A DNA stretch of 64,000 bases from positions 1 to 64,000 of the forward strand of contig PBYU01000081.1 of the NCBI GenBank assembly GCA_002730035.1, written 5' to 3'. Position numbers and translations under genes: made by a program. Within the stretch, counting starts at the first letter, position 1. The number at the start of each line of letters is the position of its first letter. The notes below the pieces were generated by a model that searched no databases, had not been told where the DNA came from, and saw nothing but the letters and a program-made list of their open reading frames with translations. Below are positions 28,058 through 38,663 of the stretch, piece by piece. This stretch comes from Gammaproteobacteria bacterium (GTDB lineage Bacteria; Pseudomonadota; Gammaproteobacteria; Pseudomonadales; Pseudohongiellaceae).

Positions 28058-30955
28058 TCATGAATCGAGTGCCATCTCAAGCGCACGCACCACATGCAAT
28101 GCCTGTCTACCGGTGCCGTGACTTATCTGCCCCCTACAACTTATTCCGTCGGCGATAAGCAGTACGTCTTGGTCGGCCTCCTTAACTGCTGGAAACAGCG
28201 ACAGCGCACCCATCTGCATGGAGCTATCATAGTGTTCTTTCTCATAGCCGAAAGAACCGGCCATGCCACAACAACTGGAGTCGATAGTGTTGACTTGCAG
28301 TTCCGGGATCAGTGACAGCACTTTCTGTACTGGCGACATCACTGCAAAGGCTTTCTGATGGCAGTGACCGTGTAGCAGCGCCTGTTTTGAAGCAATGGCT
28401 TTCAATTTGAGATTCAGTCGCCCCGCGTCATGTTCCGCCGCAAGGAACTCTTCAAGCAGAAAACTGCTTTCCGCCAGCGCTTCCGTGTCGGCGCCGGGCA
28501 TTAATGCAACATATTCATCGCGCAGCGTCAGAAGACAGGATGGTTCGAGGCCGATTATCGGTACACCGCGCTCCACAAAGGGCATTAGTGTATCAAGCAT
28601 GCGGGTTACTTCGACCTTCGCTTCATCGAGTAACCCGGAGCTGAAGAAGGTCCTGCCGCAACACAACGGTCTACCACCATCCAGGGGTCTGGGGCAGGCC
28701 ACATGAAATCCAGCAGCGCTGAGTACGGCGATCGCGGCATTGGCATTTTCTACCTCGAAGCAACTATTAAAGCTATCCACCAGCAACACCACTTCCCGCT
28801 CGCCTTCGGAAACTACGGTGTCCTCGACCGGGGGCACAAACTGATCACGGCGCCACCGGGGCAAGCGGCGTTGGCTGGTGAGCCCGAAGCACCATTCCGA
28901 CAGCTTAGCCATTCCCGGTATTTGATCTCGCAGATTTAGCAGGAAGGAAAATTGGCGAAGTTTGGGTGCATAGCGAGGTAGGTAGGCAAACAGGCGATCT
29001 CTAACAGACAAGCCATGCGTTTGATGATATTGATCGAGAAACTCAATCTTCATGCGGGCCATATCCACGCCAACGGGACATTCCCGCTTGCAACCCTTGC
29101 AGCTCACGCACAGTTCCATGGCCTGATACATGGCATCGGAGGTGAAGGCATCTTCGCCGAGTTGACCGGTGATCGCCAGACGTAGGGTATTGGCTCTACC
29201 CCGGGTAAGATGCTGCTCATCCCGGCTAATCCGATAGGAGGGGCACATGGTGCCGACATTTGCCTTGCGGCAGGCTCCATTGTTATTGCACATCTCGATA
29301 GCGCGGTTGAAGCCACCCCAATCTGACCAATCCAGCTTGGTCTGGATAGCGATCGGCGCATAGCCCGGCGCATAACGCATAATCTCTCTATCGTCCATCT
29401 TGTGTGGGTTGACGATCTTGCCGGGGTTAAATAGATTGCCTGGATCGAAGGCGTGTTTCACTTCTTCAAAATTTTTCCCCATGCGTTTGCCGAACATGGG
29501 CTCGTGGAATTCGGATCTGGAAATGCCGTCGCCATGCTCGCCAGAATGTGAGCCCTTGTACTCCCGCACCATCTCCAGACATTCTTCGACGATAGCCCGC
29601 ATCCTGGTGGCGCCAGCCTCCTCTTTCATATTCAGGACCGGCCTGACATGCAGAGTACCTACCGAGGCGTGTGCATAAAAGGTGCCTGTTGTCCCATGTT
29701 TGTGAAAGATATCGGTTAGCCGGTGTGTGTACTCGGCCAGGTCTTCCAACTGCACGGCACAATCTTCGATGAAAGACACCGGCTTGCCGTCGCCCTTCAT
29801 GGACATCATGATATTTAATCCTGCCTTTCTAACCTCCCAGATCGCGTTCTGGAACTCGGCGTCCGTTGCCTGGACCACCGCATCCGGGAAGCCGAGATCG
29901 CCCATCAATTCGACTAACTCCCCGAGGCTATGCAGCTGTTTGTCGCGGTCATCCCCGGCAAACTCCACTAGTAGCAGTGCATCCGGCTCTCCCTGCACGA
30001 AACGATTCACCGTAGGTGCGAAGATTGGAATTTCGCGTGCCAGTTCGATCATGGTCCGATCAACCAACTCGACCGCAGCGGGATCCAGCTTGACGATATG
30101 CCGGGTGGCATCCATGGCTTGATAGAAGGTCGGGAAATGACAGACACCGAGTACTTTCGCCGGTGGAATCGGTTGCAGGTTTAAATGGATGCGCTGAAAG
30201 AAACCCAGCGTACCTTCCGAGCCCACCAGCAGCCGGCCCAAGTTGGGCTGGCCCTTGGTCAACTCATCGATGTTGTAGCCACCGACCCGGCGTAATAGAT
30301 CGGGAAAGCGTGTCGCAATCTCCTGTGCCTCCCGTTTACCCAGTGCCAGCATTTTCTCTACCAGGTCCTGGTAAACTGGATTGTCCTGCTGATCACCACC
30401 CAGCGCCTTGAAGTGGGCCTTACTGCCATCGGCCAACAATGCCTCGACGGAGCGGACGTTGTGTACCATGTTGCCATAGCGTATGGAACGCGCACCGCAG
30501 CTGTTGTTGCCGGTCATGCCACCCAGCGTTGCCCGGTTAGCGGTCGATACATCGACAGGATAGAAAAGCCCGTGAGGTTTCAGGTACCGGTTGAGCTGAT
30601 CCAGCACCATGCCGGGTTGGACACAGATGGTTGCTGCGGCCTGGTCGAACTCAACCACTTGATTGAGATGCCGCGTACTGTCGATAAGCAACGCTTCGCC
30701 GATGGCCTGTCCATTCTGTGACGTCCCGCTGCCGCGGGGAAGCACCGGGATGCCCTCTTCGGCGGCAATCTGTACGGCGATTTCAACATCCTCATCGTTG
30801 CCAGGAACTACCACGCCAATCGGCATGAGTTGGTAGATAGAGGCGTCGGTACTGTATCGGCCTCGACTGAAGTCATCGAAGAGAACGTCGCCCTGCAGTT
30901 CCTGCTTTAACCGTCTTGCCAACGGGCTGTTATTTCTATTGTTTTTCATGGACAA
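28058..30955 (-). CDS. FAD-binding and [Fe-S]-binding oxidoreductase (GlcD/D-2-hydroxyacid dehydrogenase-type, YdiJ-like)
   Basis: VLPRGSGTSQNGQAIGEALLID; GMTGNNSCGARSIRYGNMV; HASVGTLHVRPVLNM; CVSCKGCKRECPVGVDMARMK; C-terminal CCG-type HCHQKAF/DSSCCGMAGSFGYE. Confidence 0.9.
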   Translation of the reverse strand: MSMKNNRNNSPLARRLKQELQGDVLFDDFSRGRYSTDASIYQLMPIGVVVPGNDEDVEIAVQIAAEEGIPVLPRGSGTSQNGQAIGEALLIDSTRHLNQVVEFDQAAATICVQPGMVLDQLNRYLKPHGLFYPVDVSTANRATLGGMTGNNSCGARSIRYGNMVHNVRSVEALLADGSKAHFKALGGDQQDNPVYQDLVEKMLALGKREAQEIATRFPDLLRRVGGYNIDELTKGQPNLGRLLVGSEGTLGFFQRIHLNLQPIPPAKVLGVCHFPTFYQAMDATRHIVKLDPAAVELVDRTMIELAREIPIFAPTVNRFVQGEPDALLLVEFAGDDRDKQLHSLGELVELMGDLGFPDAVVQATDAEFQNAIWEVRKAGLNIMMSMKGDGKPVSFIEDCAVQLEDLAEYTHRLTDIFHKHGTTGTFYAHASVGTLHVRPVLNMKEEAGATRMRAIVEECLEMVREYKGSHSGEHGDGISRSEFHEPMFGKRMGKNFEEVKHAFDPGNLFNPGKIVNPHKMDDREIMRYAPGYAPIAIQTKLDWSDWGGFNRAIEMCNNNGACRKANVGTMCPSYRISRDEQHLTRGRANTLRLAITGQLGEDAFTSDAMYQAMELCVSCKGCKRECPVGVDMARMKIEFLDQYHQTHGLSVRDRLFAYLPRYAPKLRQFSFLLNLRDQIPGMAKLSEWCFGLTSQRRLPRWRRDQFVPPVEDTVVSEGEREVVLLVDSFNSCFEVENANAAIAVLSAAGFHVACPRPLDGGRPLCCGRTFFSSGLLDEAKVEVTRMLDTLMPFVERGVPIIGLEPSCLLTLRDEYVALMPGADTEALAESSFLLEEFLAAEHDAGRLNLKLKAIASKQALLHGHCHQKAFAVMSPVQKVLSLIPELQVNTIDSSCCGMAGSFGYEKEHYDSSMQMGALSLFPAVKEADQDVLLIADGISCRGQISHGTGRQALHVVRALEMALDS

Positions 30956-31112
30956 CTGGGAATCTAATAAACAGCCAGATTTATATCATATTCGGAGTCG
31001 AAATTTGTAAGTGATTGGCAACGCTGGAATTTCAAACCAGCATTCGACATTGAAAAGGCCCTGCAGCTCATTTACTCTGCAGAGATGAAAAATCAATAAG
31101 ACAGGACCCACC

Positions 31113-32732
31113 GTGAAAAAACCAATTCCATTTCTCGCGTTGACAGCGCTGCTTGCCAATCCACTCTGCGCACAAGAGCTTGCCCCCGGATACATCGATC
31201 CCTACCCCGTGTTGCAAGCTGCCTCTGCTGCTATCGGTGAAGACCAGTTGAGCTGTGTGTCCATCTCCGGCACTGCCTATACTGGCATGGTGGGCCAACA
31301 GCGCCTGAATGGCTATGAAGTGGATTGGCCTCGGGGGGAGCTGTTGCGCAACTATACCCGCCTGATTGACTGGCAGAATGTCAGGATGCTGGAAACGTTC
31401 GATCGCGAGCCTGGCAACAACCCGGCGTCCTGGAAATACGGGCTGGGCTGGCAAGGCGGTACGGCGATTCAGCAGCAGACTCACCAGGAATTCATGCTCA
31501 ATGGCAGCTACGCCTGGCACAAAGATGGCGAGGATGGCGCACCCGTTGCCGCGCCTCAACACGATTCAGAGCGGTGGCAACTGGACATGTGGCTGACACC
31601 CCACGGATTTCTGAAGGCGGCGCGTCTGCCCGGCGCAAATCCCAGAGCCACCTGGCGCTGGGAGTTGGGTGAAATGGGTCGTGACGGCGCGACGGTAAAT
31701 CCAGAAAAAGTGACGATTGTGTCCATCGACCTGCTCGGTAAGTACCGGGTGGATGCAACGATTAATTCACAAAACCTGTTGCAACGCATTCACACCTGGG
31801 TGCCCGATCCGGTACTCGGTGACGCCAACTATGAACACGAGTTTGCCAATGGCGATTACATCGACATCGGCAACGGTATCCGCTTTCCCACTATATGGCA
31901 CCACCACACCGGTTGGGACGATAACTATCAGTCACAGAGCATCAACGCCGGGCACAATGCCTTCGGCGGCAATCAGTCCGATATCCAGGCGAACGTCTGT
32001 CCCGGTGAATTACCCGTGCCGCCATCCGTCAGCAATGCCGAATTTATCGAGACGGTAGAAGTGAACGAATTAGCCGCTGGTGTTTACCTGTTAGGTGGCA
32101 GCTCCCACAACAGTGTAGCGGTGGAATTTGCAGACTATATCGCAGTGGTGGAAGCGCCACTGAATGAACGACGCAACCTGGCGGTAATCGACCGAATTGT
32201 GGAATTGATTCCGGGTAAGCCGATTCGCTTCCTGGTCAATACTCACCAGCATCACGATCACATCGGTGGCCTGCGCACTTATATGCATATCGGCGCTACC
32301 ATTATCACCCATTGGAAGAACTACGATTTCTATAGCAACGATGTGCTGAACTACGCGCCCCGCACACTGGATCCGGACATGCTGAGCCTGTGGCCGCCAA
32401 CGGAACTGGCCGAAGGCTATCAGTATGAAACTGTACGAGAGAACTATGTGCTTACGGACGGCAATCGCAACCTGAACATTTCCTACGTGCATCCGCTTAA
32501 CCATGTCGAAGGAATGCTGGTGGCTTATCTGCCGGAAGAAATGCTGTTGATAGAGGCGGATCTATTCGACGGCCCCTCGGCAGTCAATCGAGATGCACTC
32601 TCAATAACGCCCAACCAGTCCCATCGGAGCCTGTATAATCACGTGCAGCGCCTTTCTCTGGAGGTAGACACGCTGGTGCCAATCCATGGCGAACCGACAA
32701 GCTGGGACGACTTCGAAGCACTGATTGACTGA
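31113..32732 (+). CDS. Secreted metallo-beta-lactamase-fold hydrolase
   Basis: Signal peptide; FLVNTHQHHDHIGGLRTYMHIGATIITH; LLIEADLFDGP; LVPIHGEPTSW. Confidence 0.85.
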   Translation: MKKPIPFLALTALLANPLCAQELAPGYIDPYPVLQAASAAIGEDQLSCVSISGTAYTGMVGQQRLNGYEVDWPRGELLRNYTRLIDWQNVRMLETFDREPGNNPASWKYGLGWQGGTAIQQQTHQEFMLNGSYAWHKDGEDGAPVAAPQHDSERWQLDMWLTPHGFLKAARLPGANPRATWRWELGEMGRDGATVNPEKVTIVSIDLLGKYRVDATINSQNLLQRIHTWVPDPVLGDANYEHEFANGDYIDIGNGIRFPTIWHHHTGWDDNYQSQSINAGHNAFGGNQSDIQANVCPGELPVPPSVSNAEFIETVEVNELAAGVYLLGGSSHNSVAVEFADYIAVVEAPLNERRNLAVIDRIVELIPGKPIRFLVNTHQHHDHIGGLRTYMHIGATIITHWKNYDFYSNDVLNYAPRTLDPDMLSLWPPTELAEGYQYETVRENYVLTDGNRNLNISYVHPLNHVEGMLVAYLPEEMLLIEADLFDGPSAVNRDALSITPNQSHRSLYNHVQRLSLEVDTLVPIHGEPTSWDDFEALID

Positions 32733-32750
32733 GAATCCTTCAGGGCTCTA

Positions 32751-33227
32751 CTATTGTAGCTTTCGCCAACTGAGAGTTGCGGTAACTCTACCCTGGGCAT
32801 CCTTCAAAGACAACTTTAATAACCCGTCCTCGAAAGCAAAGTGGCGAATATTATCACCACCCACCCACTGCGGGGCCGTAGGCGATCCTTGGACATGGTG
32901 GATGACGATGGAATTTTCGGCATCGAAAGAGACGCCTCCCCAGTAGGCAAACCCACCGACGGTTCGATCACTTGAATTGTTAGCGCGTTCCGGCAGGTTT
33001 ATCGGCATGCCGAGACCCGCCATATTGCCAAAAGCGTCGTAGCTGAGGCGACCGATGTAATTCATATCACGCTCACTGCCACTGCCGGGAAATGTGAAAT
33101 AGCTCACCAGTTCATAATCACCGATAAACTGCTGGCGAATCGTTTCGACATCATCGGCAGCCTGCAGCAGAGAACTCATGAGTAGTAGCAACGAACTAAA
33201 AAGCGTAAAGGAAGATTTTCTTATCAT
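32751..33227 (-). CDS. Secreted lipocalin-like domain protein
   Basis: Signal peptide; QQFIGDYELVSYFTFPGSGSERDMNYIGRLSYDAFGNMAG. Confidence 0.6.
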   Translation of the reverse strand: MIRKSSFTLFSSLLLLMSSLLQAADDVETIRQQFIGDYELVSYFTFPGSGSERDMNYIGRLSYDAFGNMAGLGMPINLPERANNSSDRTVGGFAYWGGVSFDAENSIVIHHVQGSPTAPQWVGGDNIRHFAFEDGLLKLSLKDAQGRVTATLSWRKLQ

Positions 33228-33260
33228 GGTCAGGCTCCCTGTGCGGGTGAAAGTTCTTAT

Positions 33261-34967
33261 TTAATAACCGACGGCAGCTCCATCGGCTCGTCTCGAATCA
33301 GCTGCTCCAAGGAAAAGACCCGCCACTCGATCATGGTAAACACCCATGGCGGCTCCCAGGGAACCGCGCACACTCAACTGATGCCCGCGTTCCTCGTAGA
33401 GCCGAATCGTATCGACAGATAAGGCATTGGATTCGATGCTGGTCATATCCGGCAGCCACTGATGATGAATACGCCCGGCTTCGATGGCCTCGGCGATATT
33501 CAGATCGTGATCGAGCACGTTGAGAATCACCTGCATCGTAGTATTGATAATAGTCTTGCCACCGGGACTGCCAGCGGCGAAGAGAGGCTTGCCATCCTGG
33601 GCAATGATAGTTGGCGTCATGCTGGATAAGGGTCGTTTCTCAGGGGCAACTAAATTCGGTGCAGTGCCGATACTACCGCGCATATTAGTGACACCTGGCA
33701 CGGCGTTGAAGTCACCCAGTTCGTTGTTAAGGAGATAGCCGCCGCCTTCTACAACGATGCCAGAGCCATAACCGAATTCCAGCGTATAGGTGACGCTGAC
33801 CATATTTCCTTCACTATCGACAATAGAGTAGTGTGTGGTCTCTTCGCTCTCATAGACCTGAGCAAACTCCGATGGGTTGCTCTCAGATTTTTTGTCCATG
33901 TCGATTGAGGTGCGCAACGTGGCAGCATAGTCCTTGTCCATTAGCTGCTCGAGCGGCATGCCCTCGTTAAAATCCGGATCACCCAGATGTTCGGCACGAT
34001 CGGCATAGGCCCGGCGCATCGCCTCGGTGAGCACATGCAGGTACTGCGCGGAGTTATGCCCCATGGCGGCAAGATCGTAGCCTTCCAGGATATTCAACAT
34101 CTCTACCAGTGCGACGCCACCGGAACTGGGTGGAGGCATACTCACGACTTCGTAACCACGGTAGGTACCCCGTACCGGCTCGCGTTCGACTGCTTCGTAA
34201 CGCGCCAGATCCTGCTCGGTAATCAGCCCACCGTTAGCTGCCATGAACTCTGCGAGGCGCCGCGCATTTTCACCACGATAGAAACCATCGTGACCGTTGT
34301 CCTGAATCAATTCCAGTGTGTGAGCCAAATCGGGTTGGCGCCAGGTGTCACCCATCTCATAGAGCGAACCGTCTGGTCTGGAAAACTTCCTGGCCGAAGA
34401 AGGATATTGGGCAAAGCGGTTGGCACTTCTTGCGAAGCCGGTCTGCAGGGAATAGGTGATTGGAATGCCTTCGCGGGCCAGTTTAACGGCTGGTGCTACC
34501 AGGTCTTCCCAGGGCAATGAGCCCAGTTCCTGGTGAGCCTTGTAGAGGCCAGCCACGGTTCCCGGCACACCGACGGCGAGTGGCCCGATGTGATTTGAGT
34601 TATTAATTACATCGCCATCCAGACCCAGGTACATGCGTTCGGTCGCGGAGATAGCTGCCTTCTCACGAAAATCGAAAGTCGTGGCATGGCCGTCTTCACC
34701 GTGATAGACCATAAATCCACCACCACCGATGTTACCCGCGGAGGGCCAGGTCACTGCCAGTGCGAAAGCCGTTGCAACTGCGGCATCGACTGCGTTGCCC
34801 CCCTGCTTGAGTACAGCCACTCCGGCTTCCGAAGCCAGCCGCGAGGCACTGCTGACTATGCCATTTTTAGCCCTTAGGGGAGCCCTTCCACCTTGGGAGA
34901 AGGATGGCGCAAAGAGCACCAGACACAGGAACAAGGCGAAACTTCTAAATATTGCCGGACGAATCAT
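33261..34967 (-). CDS. ggt: Gamma-glutamyltransferase
   Basis: GGNAVDAAVATAFALAVTWPSAGNIGGGGFMVYH; TTHYSIVDSEGNMVSVTYTLEFGYGSGIVVEGGGYLLNNELGDF; RPLSSMTPTI. Confidence 0.95.
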   Translation of the reverse strand: MIRPAIFRSFALFLCLVLFAPSFSQGGRAPLRAKNGIVSSASRLASEAGVAVLKQGGNAVDAAVATAFALAVTWPSAGNIGGGGFMVYHGEDGHATTFDFREKAAISATERMYLGLDGDVINNSNHIGPLAVGVPGTVAGLYKAHQELGSLPWEDLVAPAVKLAREGIPITYSLQTGFARSANRFAQYPSSARKFSRPDGSLYEMGDTWRQPDLAHTLELIQDNGHDGFYRGENARRLAEFMAANGGLITEQDLARYEAVEREPVRGTYRGYEVVSMPPPSSGGVALVEMLNILEGYDLAAMGHNSAQYLHVLTEAMRRAYADRAEHLGDPDFNEGMPLEQLMDKDYAATLRTSIDMDKKSESNPSEFAQVYESEETTHYSIVDSEGNMVSVTYTLEFGYGSGIVVEGGGYLLNNELGDFNAVPGVTNMRGSIGTAPNLVAPEKRPLSSMTPTIIAQDGKPLFAAGSPGGKTIINTTMQVILNVLDHDLNIAEAIEAGRIHHQWLPDMTSIESNALSVDTIRLYEERGHQLSVRGSLGAAMGVYHDRVAGLFLGAADSRRADGAAVGY

Positions 34968-35339
34968 TACAACTCTCTCTAAATACTCTCGCTATGAACA
35001 AATAATCGAAACTGGATGCCGGATTATGCCACTTCCTCATCTGCCATCCCTAAAAAACCAGTGCCCAGTTTATGCTACGTAGGGCGGCATTAGCAATGTC
35101 AGGATAGACAACTACAGGGCGCGAGACAGGCGCAAAATCCCAAAACAATTCATTTCGGCTGCTGATTTCCACAATTTCCGCTGGATACTCTGAGATGCAG
35201 GCTTATTGTCCTCAAAGCATCGAGCTGACCTGTAATTAGCTACTGCAAAATGCTAAGTTTCACAGGTGATTAACGGCTGCTGTAATATCCGAATTCTTGG
35301 ACTTCAGTTTTTTCAAATTTTCTTGTCGAGTTGGAATTT

Positions 35340-36689
35340 ATGAACAAATCATTCACCCTCAAACTGCTGCTGCCCTGCTGGCTGACCTTGCTTCTGGCCG
35401 CCTGCGGAGAACCCGAACAGTCGACGACTAGCGCCTCGAATCAGGACCTACCTGGAGAAAGCGAAGCGCAGCTCATCGCCAGAGCCACAGCCATGCATGA
35501 GCGGGTCATTACCCTGGACACCCATGCCGATATCAATACGGACAATTTCACGGCAGAGAAGAACTACACCCAGGACCTGGATACCCAGGTTAACCTGCCG
35601 AAGATGCAGGCTGGCGGGCTCGACGTCGCCTGGTTCATAGTCTACACGGGCCAGGGAACACTTGATGCCGACGGTTACGCGGCGGCCTATGCCAATGCCA
35701 TCGACAAGTTCGAGTCAATACATCGGCTGGCGGAAGAGATAGCGCCGGACCAGATTGAGATTGCCTATACGTCCGATGATGTGCGGCGCATTACTAGCAC
35801 GGGCAAAAAAGTTGCGATGATTGGTATCGAGAATGCTTACCCTGTCGGTCTGGACATGAGCAGAATCGAAGACTTTCACGCGCGAGGCGGACGCTACATG
35901 TCGCTCGCCCACAACGGTCATAGTCAGTTCTCGGATTCCAACACCGGTGAGAACAACATGGACTACCTGCACGGCGGACTGAGCGATCGGGGCCGTGACG
36001 CCATAGCCGAGATGAATCGGCTGGGCATCATGATCGATATTTCTCATCCGTCCCGCAATTCAAACATGCAGACATTCGAACTCAGCCGGGCACCGGTAAT
36101 CGCTTCTCACTCCTCGGCGCGCGCCCTTACCAATCACACCCGAAACCTCGACGATGAGATGTTGCTGGCACTGAAGAAAAATGGGGGTGTTGTTCAGACC
36201 GTGGCCTTCAGCAGTTATGTGAGTGAAGCAAGGCGTTCCCATATGCAAGAGGGACGCGCCAGCTTGCAACGCAGCATCGCCGCTGAACTGGAAATCGAAT
36301 TATTGGAACCGACCGCTGTCGCTCAACTGAACGCTACGGACCGCGCTGCTTATGAAGCGCAAATGGTGGACATCAATACGCGGCTGTTCCCCCGCTTGAG
36401 TGCAGAAGTGAATTCAGAGGCACCTGCCGCTACCGTCGCCGACTTTGTCGATCACATCGACTACATAGTCAACTTGATCGGTCTGGAGCATGTTGGCATC
36501 AGTTCCGACTTCGACGGTGGTGGCGGTATCGAGGGCTGGAATGACGCTTCGGAATCATTCAACGTAACCCTGGAACTGGCTCGACGCGGTTACTCCGAGG
36601 CAGAGATTGGCATGCTATGGAGCGGCAATCTACTACGGGTGCTTGATGATGTGCAACGCGTCGCTGCCAACATCCAAGCAGGAAACTAA
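35340..36689 (+). CDS. M19 family membrane dipeptidase, lipoprotein
   Basis: Lipobox LLLAACG; VITLDTHADINTDNF; MSLAHNGHSQFSDS; ISHPSR; IASHSSARALTNHTRNLDDEML; VGISSDFDGGGGIEGW. Confidence 0.92.
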   Translation: MNKSFTLKLLLPCWLTLLLAACGEPEQSTTSASNQDLPGESEAQLIARATAMHERVITLDTHADINTDNFTAEKNYTQDLDTQVNLPKMQAGGLDVAWFIVYTGQGTLDADGYAAAYANAIDKFESIHRLAEEIAPDQIEIAYTSDDVRRITSTGKKVAMIGIENAYPVGLDMSRIEDFHARGGRYMSLAHNGHSQFSDSNTGENNMDYLHGGLSDRGRDAIAEMNRLGIMIDISHPSRNSNMQTFELSRAPVIASHSSARALTNHTRNLDDEMLLALKKNGGVVQTVAFSSYVSEARRSHMQEGRASLQRSIAAELEIELLEPTAVAQLNATDRAAYEAQMVDINTRLFPRLSAEVNSEAPAATVADFVDHIDYIVNLIGLEHVGISSDFDGGGGIEGWNDASESFNVTLELARRGYSEAEIGMLWSGNLLRVLDDVQRVAANIQAGN

Positions 36690-36709
36690 ACACAGAACGA
36701 GAACAGAAT

Positions 36710-38056
36710 ATGCTTACTTCAATCCGTATGATCCCATGGCTGTATCGCCTGTTGCCGATGTTGCTCATGACGCCGCTTTTTCTTACAGCACAGGAATCGG
36801 AAAACCTGCAACGACTGCGTGAGCATAGTGACGAATTTCGTAAAGATATCATCGAGGTTACCGATGGCGTTTATCTTGCCATCGGTTATGCACTGGCCAA
36901 TGTCATCATGATCGAAGGAGATGACGGGCTGATAATTGTCGATACGACAGAAAGCGTCGCCGCCGCCACGGAGATCAAAACCGAGTTCGACAAAATCACC
37001 ACCAAATCTGTACGGGCAATCATCTACACGCACTCTCACCCCGATCACGTGGGTGGGGCCTCCGTATTTGCCGGCGCCGACAATCCTGAAGTCTATGCCC
37101 ATGAAAAAGCACACCGTGAGAATCTGCCTAGCACTGTCGGCCGTGGCGGACGCGGCGGTGCTAATCAATTTGGCATGCAGCTGGCTGATAGTGAACGCTT
37201 GAATGCCGGGATCGGACCGAAGTTGGTCTTCGGGCCACAGGGTCAGGGCTACATCGCGCCGACTCAAACTCTCGATGGGGAGCGCATGACATTCGAGGCG
37301 GCCGGAATACGCGTCGAGCTGGTCTATGCGCCGGGAGAAACCGACGACCAGATCTACGTGTGGCTACCGGAGAAGCGAGTATTGATGCCGGGTGATAATT
37401 TCTACAGAGCGTTCCCCAATATTGTCGCCATACGCGGCGTGCCACTGCGCCGCGCCGACCATTGGTATCAGAGCCTGGCCAAGATGATTGCCGAACAACC
37501 CGCCTATCTTGCTCCGAGCCACACCCGCCCTATCATGGGCGCCGCACAAGTTAATACGGCACTGACTGCTTACCATGACGGAATCAAATCGGTGTACGAC
37601 CAGACGATCGCTGGAATGAATCGGGGCCTGCGGCCCGATGAGCTGGTCGAAACCGTTAAGCTGCCACCCGAACTGGCAGAGAACCCCTATTTGTTGGAAT
37701 TTTATGGCACCGTGCCCTGGGCGGTGCGGGCCATTTACGCCTTTCACCTCGGCTGGTTCGACGGTAATGCCACCAACCTGTTCCCCTTGTCCAATGCAGA
37801 TCGGGCCGCACGACTGGTGACGTTGGCAGGAGGCGATTCGAATGTGATCGAAGCAGCACAGGCTGCCCTACAGGAGAATGAGTATCAATGGGCCGCCGAG
37901 TTGGCGGACTACCTACTGACAAACAACCCATCGCAACAGGATGCGCTGCGCATCAAGGCGCTGGCATTGCGCGCCATAGGAGCGCAGCAGATCAGCGCCA
38001 ATGCCCGCAATTGGTATATCACTTCAGCGGTTGCACTGGAGAGAGCAGCGGACTAA
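36710..38056 (+). CDS. MBL-fold hydrolase, alkyl/aryl-sulfatase-like
   Basis: IIYTHSHPDHVGGASVFAG; RVLMPGDNFYRAFPNIVAIRGVPLR; alkylsulfatase-like dimerisation segment. Confidence 0.85.
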   Translation: MLTSIRMIPWLYRLLPMLLMTPLFLTAQESENLQRLREHSDEFRKDIIEVTDGVYLAIGYALANVIMIEGDDGLIIVDTTESVAAATEIKTEFDKITTKSVRAIIYTHSHPDHVGGASVFAGADNPEVYAHEKAHRENLPSTVGRGGRGGANQFGMQLADSERLNAGIGPKLVFGPQGQGYIAPTQTLDGERMTFEAAGIRVELVYAPGETDDQIYVWLPEKRVLMPGDNFYRAFPNIVAIRGVPLRRADHWYQSLAKMIAEQPAYLAPSHTRPIMGAAQVNTALTAYHDGIKSVYDQTIAGMNRGLRPDELVETVKLPPELAENPYLLEFYGTVPWAVRAIYAFHLGWFDGNATNLFPLSNADRAARLVTLAGGDSNVIEAAQAALQENEYQWAAELADYLLTNNPSQQDALRIKALALRAIGAQQISANARNWYITSAVALERAAD

Positions 38057-38085
38057 TAAAATTTCAGGAATTTTCAGGAGACAGC

Positions 38086-38637
38086 ATGCAAACAACACTC
38101 AAGTTTCTAATTGGAATAGCCATTCTTAGCTTCGGCTTGTCCTTTGCCGCCGATAATCATGAGGCCGGTGGCTCCACCATCATGACCAAGGAAGAAATAG
38201 CTACCACGCTCGAACAAGGGCTCACCAACCTCGCAAGCGGTCGTACGGTGAGCGACATCGTCATGCGCCACATCAATGTGGGCGAAGAGAACATGGGTGT
38301 GTCGGTGGTGCAGCGCAGCAAGGTGGAACTACGCGAGAACGAATCTGGAATAGCCCATGTCAATCTCGATGAAATTTACTACATCGTTGCCGGCGAAGGC
38401 ACCATGGTCACCGGTGGCGAATTTGTAGACAAACAAACCAGCAACAGCTCGCTGTTGGGGCCGATGGAGCGCGGCGAGATTCGTGGCGGCGTTCTGCAAA
38501 CAGTAAAACCCGGCGACATTGCCATCATTCCCAAGGGCATGCCACATGGCTGGCACGAGATCACCACCGACAACATCAGCTATATTATTTTCAGAGGCGA
38601 TCCAGACAAGGTAATGCAAGTAAAGACCGAACAATAG
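38086..38637 (+). CDS. Secreted cupin-domain protein
   Basis: Signal peptide; GIAHVNLDEIYYIVAGEGTMVTGGEF; KPGDIAIIPKGMPHGWHEIT. ORF track start 37888 overlaps the upstream gene. Confidence 0.8.
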   Translation: MQTTLKFLIGIAILSFGLSFAADNHEAGGSTIMTKEEIATTLEQGLTNLASGRTVSDIVMRHINVGEENMGVSVVQRSKVELRENESGIAHVNLDEIYYIVAGEGTMVTGGEFVDKQTSNSSLLGPMERGEIRGGVLQTVKPGDIAIIPKGMPHGWHEITTDNISYIIFRGDPDKVMQVKTEQ

Positions 38638-38663
38638 CCGCTCGAGCGCGTATTCCTTGTCTC